From Novosphingobium hassiacum (GTDB lineage Bacteria; Pseudomonadota; Alphaproteobacteria; Sphingomonadales; Sphingomonadaceae), in the NCBI RefSeq assembly GCF_014196055.1, contig NZ_JACICY010000001.1, positions 696,203 to 760,202 of the forward strand: a DNA stretch of 64,000 bases, in the 5' to 3' direction. Below the pieces are notes generated by a model. The model was not told the origin of the DNA. It was given only the letters and a program-made list of their open reading frames with translations, and did no database searches. Each line of letters starts with the position of its first letter. Position 1 is the first letter of the stretch. The position numbers and the translations under genes are program-made. Positions 19,671-27,285 of this stretch are shown here, in pieces.

Positions 19671-19697
19671 AAAAAGGGCGGCCCCAACGGACCGCCC
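19671..19697 (-). terminator. Terminator of the NDP-forming acyl-CoA synthetase gene
   Basis: On the minus strand GGGCGG (19697-19692) pairs with CCGCCC (19681-19676) and is followed by TTTTT (19675-19671). It may also help to stop apt transcripts from the other side. Confidence 0.8.
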
Positions 19698-19704
19698 CCA
19701 ACCT

Positions 19705-19732
19705 CGTCATCCCCGCGTAGGCAGGGATCCAG
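19705..19732. repeat. Short intergenic palindromic repeat remnant
   Basis: CGTCATCCCCGCG-TAGGCAGGGATCCAG matches the common sphingomonad GTCATCCCCGCG...GGGGATCCAG half-element. Only one half is present. Confidence 0.5.
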
Positions 19733-19743
19733 CCAACCTCGCC

Positions 19744-21873
19744 TCAATCCACCAGCATCAGCGCGTCCAGCGCCACAACGCCCTCACCCAGCGGATGCAG
19801 GATCACCGGGTTGAGGTCGATCTCGCGGATCGACGGTTCGGCGCGCAGGACCTGACCCAGCTTGACGATCAGCGCGGCCAGCGCCGGTACGTCCAGTGCG
19901 GGCGACCCGCGATAGCCCGACAACAAGGCCGCGCTTTTCAGCTTCATCAGTTCCGCTTCGACCGCATCCTGCGTCAGGTCCGACGTCAGCAGGCGAACGT
20001 CCTGCAGGATCTCGGCAGTGACGCCGCCAAAGCCCGCCAGCACCACTGGACCCCATTCGGGATCGTTCTTCGCGCCGACGATCATTTCCATGCCGCGCTT
20101 GCCCATCGCCTCGATCAGCACGCCATCCAGCGTAATCGCCGCCGAATAGGCCGCAACATTGGCATGAATGCGCTCCCATGCCTCGCGCACGGCCGCGCCG
20201 TCGGCAAGGTTCAGGATGACCCCGCCCGCGTCGCTCTTGTGGCCCAGAGCGGCGGCTTGAGCCTTCATCGCCACCGGATAGCCGACACTGTCTGCCCCAG
20301 CGACGGCCGCATCTGCGCTTGCGGCGAACGCGCCCTTGGGGAACGACAGCCCGATTGGTCCGAGCAATTCCTTCGATTTGTATTCGGGAATGACCCCGGA
20401 CACCTGATCCAGCCCGGTCAGAGGCGTAGCAGCCAGATCGTTGCCCGACAGATCCAGTGCCGACCACTGCGTCAGGCGCGTCACCGCCCGCAACGCGCGC
20501 TCCGTCGATGGAAACCACGGTATGCCCGCAGCCCGCAGCGCCGCCACTCGCTCAGGCGGCACCTGCGCACCTTCATCGAGCCCAGCAAAGATCACCGGCT
20601 TGGTCAGAGCCTTGCCCTCGACAGCCGCAAGGATCGGCGGGATCTTGATCGTGCAAGTGATCGCCTCGGCCTGGATAATCCCCGCGACGACCGTACCGAC
20701 GCGATCATCGGCAAGCAGCGCCTCGACACAGCGCGTATAGATCGCCGGTTCCGAGAGCCCCTGCGCGGTAATGTCGAGCGGATTCGAGACCGGCACGAAC
20801 GCAGGTAGCGCGGCGCGCAGCATGGGCGAATCGTCATCATGCAGATCGGCCAGGGGCAGACCCAGTTCCTCGGCCAAGTCCAGCGTCAGCGCCTTGAACG
20901 CGCCCGATTCACCCAAGACGGCAGTCGCGCCCGAAGGCAACGCCGCACAGCGCACGGCGATCTCGGCAATATCGCCCAGCTCTTCCAGCGTTTCGGCAAA
21001 GATCACGCCCGCCCGCGCAACCATCGCACGCATCAGCTTGTAATCGCCCGCCATCGCTCCGGTATGCGTGGCCGCCGATTCGCGCGCTGCGCTCGATTTG
21101 CCGGGATGCAGCAAGACGATCGGCTTGCCCGCAGCCCTCGCCCGGCGCGCCGCGCTCAGGAACGCCTGCGGCTTGCGGAACTGCTCGACGAGCATCGCGA
21201 TCACATGTGTATCGGGCTGGTCGATCATCCAGTCGACATAGTCCTCGACCCCGCTCGCAGCTTCGTTGCCGGTCGACACCGAGTAGGAAACGCCGCAGTC
21301 GCGCGCCAGCAGCATCGTGCCGAGCACCGCCGCCATCGCACCTGATTGCGAGACGATGCCGATCGCGCGCCGATTCCCCGGAGGTACCGCGTTTGTCTCG
21401 ACAAAGGTCAGTGGGATGCGGTCGACGTAGTTGACCAGCCCCAGGCAGTTCGGCCCTTCGACGACCATGCCCGCCTCATTGGCTATCCGCGCGATTTCCT
21501 GCTGCTCGGCAAGCCCCTCCTCGCCGCCTTCAGCAAATCCGGCCGCGAAAATCACCACGCCGCCGCACTTGCGGGCAGCCAGCCCCTTGACCGCATCGAG
21601 CACGCCCGCTCGCGGGATCGCCAGCACGGCCACATCCACGCCCTCGGGTAGCGCATCGACGGAAGAGTAGCAGCGCTTGCCCATGATCTCGTCGCGCTTC
21701 GGGTTCACCGGATAGACCGCGCCCGAATAGCCGTTGCGATCGAGGTTGGTCAGCAACGTCGCGCCCAACGCACCTGGCTTGTCCGACGCGCCGACCACCG
21801 CAACCGACTGGGGCCGCAGGAACCGATCGAGGGCAGCATGAGGCAGGCTAGCGTGAACAGGCGTCGTTTTCAC
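19744..21873 (-). CDS. Acetate--CoA ligase family protein (NDP-forming acyl-CoA synthetase)
   Basis: A 709-residue fusion of the two halves of an ADP-forming acyl-CoA synthetase. It has a CoA-binding Rossmann domain (SVAVVGASDKPGALGATLL, residues ~19-37), a succinyl-CoA ligase-like middle containing the usual catalytic region (VGIVSQSGAMAA near residue 175), and a C-terminal ATP-grasp domain (residues ~490-709). It interconverts an acyl-CoA and the free acid with ADP or ATP; the acid is unknown. The start is a GTG at 21873 with AGGATG upstream. Confidence 0.88.
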   Translation of the reverse strand: MKTTPVHASLPHAALDRFLRPQSVAVVGASDKPGALGATLLTNLDRNGYSGAVYPVNPKRDEIMGKRCYSSVDALPEGVDVAVLAIPRAGVLDAVKGLAARKCGGVVIFAAGFAEGGEEGLAEQQEIARIANEAGMVVEGPNCLGLVNYVDRIPLTFVETNAVPPGNRRAIGIVSQSGAMAAVLGTMLLARDCGVSYSVSTGNEAASGVEDYVDWMIDQPDTHVIAMLVEQFRKPQAFLSAARRARAAGKPIVLLHPGKSSAARESAATHTGAMAGDYKLMRAMVARAGVIFAETLEELGDIAEIAVRCAALPSGATAVLGESGAFKALTLDLAEELGLPLADLHDDDSPMLRAALPAFVPVSNPLDITAQGLSEPAIYTRCVEALLADDRVGTVVAGIIQAEAITCTIKIPPILAAVEGKALTKPVIFAGLDEGAQVPPERVAALRAAGIPWFPSTERALRAVTRLTQWSALDLSGNDLAATPLTGLDQVSGVIPEYKSKELLGPIGLSFPKGAFAASADAAVAGADSVGYPVAMKAQAAALGHKSDAGGVILNLADGAAVREAWERIHANVAAYSAAITLDGVLIEAMGKRGMEMIVGAKNDPEWGPVVLAGFGGVTAEILQDVRLLTSDLTQDAVEAELMKLKSAALLSGYRGSPALDVPALAALIVKLGQVLRAEPSIREIDLNPVILHPLGEGVVALDALMLVD

Positions 21874-21946
21874 AGGTCGGGCATCCTTTCGAATTTGCTA
21901 TGCAGTATAACAATATCGAAAGGGCGACAAGTGGGACCTCAGGCAG

Positions 21947-22237
21947 TTACGTCAGCGGCTCCCATTTGAACGTCAGTTCACCCTCGCGATGGGCGAAGCG
22001 GTTGACATGATCGGCGACCACCTGCTGCATCCGTGCCATGTCGCCCTCGCCCTCAAGGTTGCAGATGACTTCAAGTTCGCTGTCGGACGCCTTTAGCTCA
22101 ACCGGGCCAAACGGCAGCGCGATGCGCCCCTGAGTGGGATCGAAGGTCACGTCGAATTTGTGCCCCCAGTGTTTGCACAGTTGCTGAAGGTAGCGGCTAG
22201 CATTGGGCGTGGCGACGGTGGCATGGCTTGCGGGCAT
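21947..22237 (-). CDS. DUF2218 domain-containing protein
   Basis: A 96-residue protein of the DUF2218 family, function unknown. The family hallmarks RYLQQLCKHWGHKFDV, GRIALPFGPVEL and ADHVNRFAHREG...FKWEP are present. In other bacteria DUF2218 genes often sit near siderophore utilisation or iron uptake genes; none is adjacent here. A perfect 18-base palindrome (22273-22290) lies 36 bases upstream and is a likely operator. Confidence 0.85.
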   Translation of the reverse strand: MPASHATVATPNASRYLQQLCKHWGHKFDVTFDPTQGRIALPFGPVELKASDSELEVICNLEGEGDMARMQQVVADHVNRFAHREGELTFKWEPLT

Positions 22238-22545
22238 GAAATGGACTCGCTCTCATGATCAGTTTTGCTATATCAAAGATATATCTTTGAAAGCGAATGT
22301 CAAGCGCGCGCAAGCCCTCGGTGTCGAATCACGTCACTCAGGATGATGCATCGCGCAACCGTCCCGGTCTGTGAAGCATTGTCCACCCCACCGATCGACG
22401 ACCCAGCGCACACATTGCTCGCCACAATTTGCCAGCGCGACATTGACGAGCCCGCCATTGTTATGGCAATCGGCCAGCGCACCAATCGAGCGGCGTTGCA
22501 GATCAGGTCGAAACGGCCCGTGAAGCACGTCAGTCCTTTGTCAGC
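22238..22545. other. Gene-free stretch between DUF2218 and tRNA-Gly
   Basis: About 308 bases. The only structure I see is the palindrome at 22273-22290. The reading frames here have no recognisable product and no good ribosome sites. Confidence 0.6.
22273..22290. promoter_or_regulatory. Perfect 18-base palindrome, likely operator of the DUF2218 gene
   Basis: TCAAAGATATATCTTTGA is its own reverse complement. It lies 36 bases upstream of the DUF2218 start, where it would overlap a promoter. No regulator gene is adjacent. Confidence 0.55.
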
Positions 22546-22619
22546 GCGGGTATAGCATAGTGGTAATGCACTAGCCTTCCAAGCTAGCTAGGCGGGTTCG
22601 ATTCCCGCTACCCGCTCCA
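22546..22619 (+). tRNA. tRNA-Gly (anticodon TCC), CCA encoded
   Basis: Acceptor stem GCGGGTA (22546-22552) pairs with TACCCGC (22609-22615), followed by T and an encoded CCA. The anticodon arm CTAGC-CTTCCAA-GCTAG gives anticodon TCC. The T arm is GCGGG-TTCGATT-CCCGC. The 74-base gene is intact. A ruined integrase follows 172 bases later, so its 3' end probably served as an attachment site. Confidence 0.95.
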
Positions 22620-22791
22620 ACTCCCGGTCTCAGGGCCGCTGAAATCTGCGGTATTTTTGGCCTTGTCCAGCCCATTGGATCGTGTGAAATTTCAGGACAG
22701 CTCTCAACGTTGGGGGCCACTCTGCGAAGATATCGGGCCGGAAAATGCTCGTGGCCCCAACCTGGGGCCACGTCACGGGAAGGCCTCGATT

Positions 22792-23103
22792 ATGCCTTTG
22801 ACAGATATAGCAATTCGTAGCGCTAAGCCCCGCCAAAAGGTATACAAGCTGTGCGACATGCAGGGCTTGTTTGTTTTGGTCCAGCCATTCGGGAGCAAGC
22901 TCTGACGGGATGAAGTATCGCTTCGGCGGCGTCGAGAAGGAGCTGGGCTTGGGTACCTACCCCCAGGTCGGAAGGAGCGGGTCATGATGGCGCAATGGTG
23001 GTCCGACCTCGTAGATTCGTTGCGGAAATGGAGCCACCTCGAAACCCGCCATTCCCGCTTTATTGAGCAGGCTGTCAGCAACTCTACGAGATCGTCGGCA
23101 TAG
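22792..23103 (+). pseudogene. Remnant of a P4-type (DUF4102) tyrosine integrase
   Basis: The first ~37 codons read MPLTDIAIRSAKPRQKVYKL...VQPFGSKL, the usual N terminus of tRNA-targeting integrases with the DUF4102 arm-binding domain. A TGA then replaces the expected Trp of SKLW, and one extra G shifts the frame; the family text continues in another frame as MKYRFGGVEKELGLGTYPQV. Almost the whole catalytic domain is gone. The last part, MMAQWWSDLVDSLRK, looks like the extreme C terminus of such integrases. So it carries a nonsense change, a frameshift and a large internal deletion. It marks an old integration at the tRNA-Gly. Confidence 0.85.
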
Positions 23104-23208
23104 CTCGGCGGAGCGTCCACTCATTGTCAAACGGGCTATCTTGGACGGTGTACGGCCGACCAGGGAAAGGTGCCGGCAAATGCCGACACCTCCCTTGTCA
23201 TTATTGCC

Positions 23209-23343
23209 TCATCCGCAGCAGGGAAGCCCGCAGCATGCGCCCAGGGCGCAGCAGGCTGCCGTGAAGGCCGCAGGGGTTGCCGCAAAGGCGGTTCCGGCGG
23301 AAAGGGACAGGCTGACAGCAATGATTTTTGCAAAAAGCTTCAT
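23209..23343 (-). CDS. Tiny secreted protein with three Cys-Cys pairs
   Basis: A 44-residue protein I do not recognise. Residues 1-21 form a clear signal peptide (MKLFAKIIAVSLSLSAGTAFA). The mature part is only ~23 residues and ends in CC-x4-CC-x3-CC (Cys31, 32, 37, 38, 42, 43), a metal-binding look. GGAGAA lies about 8 bases before the ATG at 23343. It follows the cysteine-rich gene at 23388-23666 by 44 bases and is probably co-transcribed from its SigF-type promoter. Role in periplasmic copper or other thiophilic metal binding is inference. Confidence 0.7.
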   Translation of the reverse strand: MKLFAKIIAVSLSLSAGTAFAATPAAFTAACCALGACCGLPCCG

Positions 23344-23387
23344 GGGAAATTCTCCAAAGAATAGAAAGTCTGGGCGCGGCGGCAGCT

Positions 23388-23666
23388 TCACGGCGTCGGC
23401 GTTTCGGGAGCGATCACCACTGTGGCCAAGGCGCGATCTGTCGTCGGCGGATAGACCTCCACCGTCGTTGTGACGACGGGCAAGGCCGTGGAAGCTGGCA
23501 ATGCCGTCCCGCAACTTCCGTGGCAGGTCTGGGCAGGCAGCAAACAACCGACCGAGTGATCGGTGCAACAATGGCCTGGCATCATGCAGTTGCTGCCGGG
23601 TGCGGCGCTTGTCGGGGCCGCAATACCCAACAAGAAAACCAGGATCAGGAACAACCGGCGCCGCAT
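23388..23666 (-). CDS. Small secreted Cys-rich protein of the SigF regulon
   Basis: A 92-residue protein I do not recognise. A signal peptide MRRRLFLILVFLLGIAAPTSA is followed by a cluster of six cysteines (27, 33, 34, 41, 48, 52) mixed with Met and His (CMMPGHCC, TCHGSC), then a Pro/Thr/Val-rich tail. This fits a periplasmic soft-metal binder, but that is inference. An exact GTAACC-N16-CGAA promoter ends only 9 bases before the ATG, and no ribosome site fits, so the mRNA is probably leaderless or nearly so. Confidence 0.7.
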   Translation of the reverse strand: MRRRLFLILVFLLGIAAPTSAAPGSNCMMPGHCCTDHSVGCLLPAQTCHGSCGTALPASTALPVVTTTVEVYPPTTDRALATVVIAPETPTP

Positions 23667-23675
23667 GATAGGATA

Positions 23676-23701
23676 TTCGGTCAATAACGGGATCTGGTTA
23701 C
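23676..23701 (-). promoter_or_regulatory. SigF-type promoter of the Cys-rich pair
   Basis: On the minus strand GTAACC (23701-23696), 16 bases, CGAA (23679-23676). Exact match to the motif known for Caulobacter SigF. The -10 box ends 9 bases before the start codon at 23666. Confidence 0.8.
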
Positions 23702-23716
23702 ATCGCGGCGGCCCGC

Positions 23717-24496
23717 TTAGGTAAGGCCGGCCAATGCAAGAACGGCTGCCATGCCGGGCGCGACGATCGAGGGGCCGGGTTGGATTGGCTCGCGCGGGAC
23801 ACCGAGACGGTTGACCCAAGCTGTCCGATAACCGAACCATGCAGCACCTGCCGCATCCCAACCCCCAAAGGCTGCAAACCCGATCCGCTCCTTGGGCAGA
23901 TCAAAGGCCTTCATCGCCATCGCATAGGCTGCCGGGGCAGGCTTGAACTTCCGCACCCGATCGGTGCTCAGGACATGAGCGAAAGCGGGGGCGATGCCGT
24001 TCCGGGCCATATTGGCGCGCAGCGCATCCTCGCCGAGGTTCGACAGGAACGCGAGACGGACTCCAGCCGCGTTCAGCTTTTCCAGCGCAGGTTTGACATC
24101 CGGCCAGACGTCGAGCTGCGCATAAGCACCCACCAGCCTTTCGCGGACTGCGGCGCTGAGTGTCAGGGCAAGCGCATCGGCCGAAAAGCGCAGCGCCTCG
24201 TCGGCGACGGCATCGAACGGAGCATAACGATCAGCCGAGGTGTAAAGCCAGGTGTAGCCAAACAGCTTGGTGCTCCACGCCTGTGCCAATGCTTCGCCCC
24301 GGTCCGGCACCAGCGACTTCACCATGGCTCCCACCGACCGCGGATCGAAGATGGGAAAGCCATCGAATGCAATCGCCTCAACCGGACCTTGCGCATTCGC
24401 GGCGGCACGGCTCATTGCAGGTGAAAGCATCGCTCCAGCGGCAAGGCCACCGACGACATAGCGCCGGGAAATCATCGACGACGGTGAATGTCCCAC
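23717..24496 (-). CDS. Haloacid dehalogenase-like hydrolase (type II HAD), exported
   Basis: A 259-residue HAD-superfamily protein closest to L-2-haloacid dehalogenases. A twin-arginine-like N terminus (ISRRYVVGGLAAG) suggests export. The nucleophile Asp45 is in AIAFDGFPIFD; this motif is one residue shorter than the standard DAYGTLFD and lacks its Thr. Motif II is LSNLG, the lysine motif is KFKPAPAAY, and FGGWDAAGAAWFGYRTAWVNR matches the C-terminal dehalogenase signature. Start is GTG at 24496 with AGGAG 6 bases upstream. Dehalogenase activity is not assured given the altered motif I. Confidence 0.75.
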   Translation of the reverse strand: MGHSPSSMISRRYVVGGLAAGAMLSPAMSRAAANAQGPVEAIAFDGFPIFDPRSVGAMVKSLVPDRGEALAQAWSTKLFGYTWLYTSADRYAPFDAVADEALRFSADALALTLSAAVRERLVGAYAQLDVWPDVKPALEKLNAAGVRLAFLSNLGEDALRANMARNGIAPAFAHVLSTDRVRKFKPAPAAYAMAMKAFDLPKERIGFAAFGGWDAAGAAWFGYRTAWVNRLGVPREPIQPGPSIVAPGMAAVLALAGLT

Positions 24497-24539
24497 AAGA
24501 AGCTCCTGGAAAAATGCTTAAAATCAATGTGGTTTCGGT

Positions 24540-25337
24540 TCAGATCGACCGGGTTTCGCCGCCATCCATGCGCAGCGTGCTGCCGGTCATCCAGCGCGCA
24601 CCCGGGGAGAGCAAGAAGGCAACCAGTTCTGCGATGTCCTCCGGCCGGCCATAGCTCGCGATACCGGATTCCTGCGCATAGACGTCCATCGCTTCGGCAA
24701 GCTGGAGCCCGCGTTCCTGCGCGAAACGCTCGATGATGGTCAATCGGCGGTCCGTCATCACGGAACCTGGCTGTATGGAATTGACTTGCACGCCATCGGT
24801 CAGCCCCTGTTCCGCAAAAGCCTTGGCCAAGGCGAGGATGGCGGCGTTGATCGTGGACACACCAGCAAGCGACGCCTTGGGCATCAGCGCCGTTGCCCCG
24901 GACATGAACAACAGCGCTCCGCGCGATGCGACGAGATGCGGCCAAGCGGCGAGCGCGAGGCGACGCGCGCCATGAAGCTTTAGCGCGAGCCCGTCATCCC
25001 ATTGCTCGTCGGTCATGGACATCAGGCCAGCTTGGGGCACGGCTCCGGCTATGTTGACGACAGCGTCAATCCGTCCCGTGGCTTCCAGCGTGCGCGAAAC
25101 CAGTTCAGCAGACGCGCCTTTCGTGCGCAGATCAGCCGCGACCGGCAAGGCGGCCGCCCCGGCGGCGCGTATGTCCGACGCGCTTTGCTCCAGAGCAAGC
25201 TCGTTGCGCGCCGCGACCGTGACATGATCGAACTCCCACGCAAGGCGCAATGCGGTGGCACGGCCAATGCCACGGCTGGCACCGGTAACGATGACAGTGC
25301 GCGGCGTGCGCGCCGCTAAATCGGGATTGTCGTGCAT
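24540..25337 (-). CDS. SDR-family protein lacking the catalytic Tyr and Lys
   Basis: A ~265-residue short-chain dehydrogenase/reductase fold protein with the NAD(P)-binding GASRGIGRA near residue 22, NIAG near residue 95 and the C-terminal [10 protein letters not shown]. The active-site YxxxK position reads VSTIN, so Tyr is Val and Lys is Asn; the preceding Ser region is FMSGA. It may be a divergent or non-catalytic SDR. The start could be the ATG at 25337 or one at 25376 that has AAGG close by. It lies between the HAD gene and the alpha/beta hydrolase, all on the minus strand. Confidence 0.75.
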   Translation of the reverse strand: MHDNPDLAARTPRTVIVTGASRGIGRATALRLAWEFDHVTVAARNELALEQSASDIRAAGAAALPVAADLRTKGASAELVSRTLEATGRIDAVVNIAGAVPQAGLMSMTDEQWDDGLALKLHGARRLALAAWPHLVASRGALLFMSGATALMPKASLAGVSTINAAILALAKAFAEQGLTDGVQVNSIQPGSVMTDRRLTIIERFAQERGLQLAEAMDVYAQESGIASYGRPEDIAELVAFLLSPGARWMTGSTLRMDGGETRSI

Positions 25338-25518
25338 GGGAGGATGCTTTCCGTGACAGCAAGTCACAATAGCCATCCACCTTGAGACACAAGGCGGATG
25401 GCTTGTTCAACAATTACGGATTTGGCCGCTGACGGTTACGAGGGGTTGGGGGTGAAACCGCCAGCGGCCTATCGCCCGCCAATGCGGGGCGATGCTGGAT
25501 CAACGCCGACAGGCGGTG

Positions 25519-26496
25519 CTATTTGGCAGCGAAGGTTGCCTTGATCTCTTGGGCCACGCGCGGCGTGTTCTCGTCGAGAACGAAGTGCCCGGCGTCGAGC
25601 CAGACCAGATTTGCGTTCGGCAGATCGGTCTTGAAGGCTTCCGCCCCTGCCGGAATAAAGAACGGGTCCGCCTTGCCCCAGACAATCAGCGTCTTTGGCT
25701 GATACTTGCGGAACGCGGCATGCCAGCTGTCGTAGAGAGCGACGTTGGTCTTGTAGTTTTCGAGCAGGTCGAGCTGATAGGCGTCGGTGCCAGGGCGGTC
25801 GAGCAAGGCCTGATCATGCACCCAGTTATCGGGACTGATAGCTTCTGGGTTTTTCGCGCCGACCGTATACTGGAACTGCGTGGTTTCTGCTTTCAGAAAG
25901 CTGCGCGCAGCCGTCTCTGTGGCTGCGTCACGCTTGTTCCAGAGCGGCAGGAATATCTGCTTGGGCAGATCGCCCACGCCTTCGAGATAGGCATTGGTAT
26001 TCTGGATCACGAAGCCCTTCACCCGATCCGGATGGGCTGCGAACAGGCGGAAGCCGATCGGCCCGCCGTAGTCCTGCATGTAGAGGATGTAGGATGTCAG
26101 GTGCAATTGGTCGAGCAGGCCGTCCACATGGCCGGTCAGATTGTCAAAGCTATAGGTGAACGCTGTGTGCGACGGCGCGTCCGACTGGCCGAAGCCGATG
26201 TAATCCGGCGCGATGACGTGAAACTTGTCGGCCAGCGCCGGGATAAGGTCGCGGTACATATGCGATGAAGTCGGGAAGCCATGCAGCAGCACGATCGTCG
26301 GCGCGGCCGGATCACCTGCTTCGCGATAGAACACCTTCCGGCCCTCTACTGTTGCGGTTCGATATAGCGTCTCGATGCTGGTGTGGGCGGTAGAATGCGC
26401 CGGGGCTGCGGCAGCGGGCAAAGGCGTGGCCGCAAGCAGGCCTGCAGCGGATGTGGCAAGCAAGCCGCCAGCTGTGGAACGGAAGGAATGTGTCAT
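25519..26496 (-). CDS. Alpha/beta hydrolase, haloalkane dehalogenase/epoxide hydrolase-like, exported
   Basis: A 325-residue protein with a signal sequence (LLATSAAGLLAATPLPAAAA). The oxyanion LLHGFPTSSHMYRDL is near residue 70. The nucleophile is an Asp (D142 in MQDYGGPIGFR), as in haloalkane dehalogenases and epoxide hydrolases rather than serine hydrolases. The acid is likely in GKADPFF and the His in DAGHFVLDE. GGAG precedes the ATG. Its upstream region carries a perfect 15-base inverted repeat shared with the divergent CGNR regulator, which probably represses it. Substrate unknown. Confidence 0.82.
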   Translation of the reverse strand: MTHSFRSTAGGLLATSAAGLLAATPLPAAAAPAHSTAHTSIETLYRTATVEGRKVFYREAGDPAAPTIVLLHGFPTSSHMYRDLIPALADKFHVIAPDYIGFGQSDAPSHTAFTYSFDNLTGHVDGLLDQLHLTSYILYMQDYGGPIGFRLFAAHPDRVKGFVIQNTNAYLEGVGDLPKQIFLPLWNKRDAATETAARSFLKAETTQFQYTVGAKNPEAISPDNWVHDQALLDRPGTDAYQLDLLENYKTNVALYDSWHAAFRKYQPKTLIVWGKADPFFIPAGAEAFKTDLPNANLVWLDAGHFVLDENTPRVAQEIKATFAAK

Positions 26497-26510
26497 TTGC
26501 GAATCTCCGT

Positions 26511-26581
26511 GTAACCGTTAAAATGTCGCATTAACGGTGTCGCTTTACAGATCACCTGTCAACTGCCATTTTAACGGTTAC
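26511..26581. promoter_or_regulatory. Operator pair between the hydrolase and CGNR genes
   Basis: GTAACCGTTAAAATG (26511-26525) and CATTTTAACGGTTAC (26567-26581) are perfect reverse complements, 41 bases apart. A degenerate third copy, CATTAACGGT, lies at 26529-26538. The arms bracket both divergent promoters, the classical layout for an autoregulated divergent regulator. Confidence 0.75.
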
Positions 26582-26614
26582 ATTATTTATCTGCAGCGAG
26601 GCCGGGCGAGACAC

Positions 26615-27208
26615 ATGGTACCCACGACGCAGACTCCGTTCGTTGGCGAGTTTCGGGAAGGTATGCCTTTCCTGGGCGGCCACCTGTGGATTGATTTCCT
26701 CAACACCAGGCCCGTCATCAACGGCGTCGCCCAAGACCTCATCGGAACGGCACAGGCCATTGAACACTGGGCGCGACAAGCCAACATCGCGCCTGGCGAG
26801 AGCGCGACCATCGATCAACCCAAGGCACTAAACGCGCTGCGGCAGCAGCTTGCTCAAGCCTTTGATTGCCTTGCGGCATCAAAGCCGCTGCCTGATACCC
26901 TAATCGTGACCATCAATCGTCTGATAGACCGCTCAGGCGTCCACCTGCACGTTACCAACCTCGGCGTCGACGAACGGCTCGAACTTGTCGGGCCGCCGGT
27001 TGCCACTGCGGTCGCGTGGGACTTTGCCCGCTTCCTCGCCGAATTCGACCACCGCAGGTTGCGCCACTGCGACAACCCGGCTTGCGTCATGCAGTTCTAT
27101 GACGTCGGCAAGAACAACCGCCGCCGTTGGTGTACGATGTCCCTGTGCGGCAACCGCGACAAGGTCGCTCAATACCGAGAACGCAAGTCTACCGGACAAT
27201 CGGCGTGA
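26615..27208 (+). CDS. CGNR zinc-finger / ABATE domain transcriptional regulator
   Basis: A 197-residue protein with an N-terminal ABATE (stress-induced) domain starting near GGHLWIDFLNTR and a C-terminal CGNR zinc finger, CDNPACVMQFYD...WCTMSLCGNRDK, whose four cysteines bind zinc. Members regulate nearby stress or degradation genes. The ATG at 26615 is chosen because conserved sequence begins there and the operator arms lie upstream. It is divergent from the hydrolase and is its probable regulator. Confidence 0.85.
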   Translation: MVPTTQTPFVGEFREGMPFLGGHLWIDFLNTRPVINGVAQDLIGTAQAIEHWARQANIAPGESATIDQPKALNALRQQLAQAFDCLAASKPLPDTLIVTINRLIDRSGVHLHVTNLGVDERLELVGPPVATAVAWDFARFLAEFDHRRLRHCDNPACVMQFYDVGKNNRRRWCTMSLCGNRDKVAQYRERKSTGQSA

Positions 27209-27249
27209 TGACCGTTTGTCGGTCTGCATTATCACTTTGCTTTGAAGCA

Positions 27250-27278
27250 TAGGCCGGAGCACCCGGTGCCCCGGCCTA
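27250..27278. terminator. Hairpin between convergent CGNR and QOR genes
   Basis: TAGGCCGG-A-GCACC pairs with GGTGC-C-CCGGCCTA. No clear T tract follows on either side, so efficiency is uncertain, but its place between convergent genes fits a shared terminator. Confidence 0.55.
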
Positions 27279-27285
27279 AACCGCG

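Noticed and set aside
26511..26525. GTAACC at 26511 as another SigF promoter
   Set aside because: After 16 bases the sequence is AACG, not CGAA, and the hexamer is part of a perfect inverted repeat with 26567-26581. GTAACC at 28356 also fails the spacing test.
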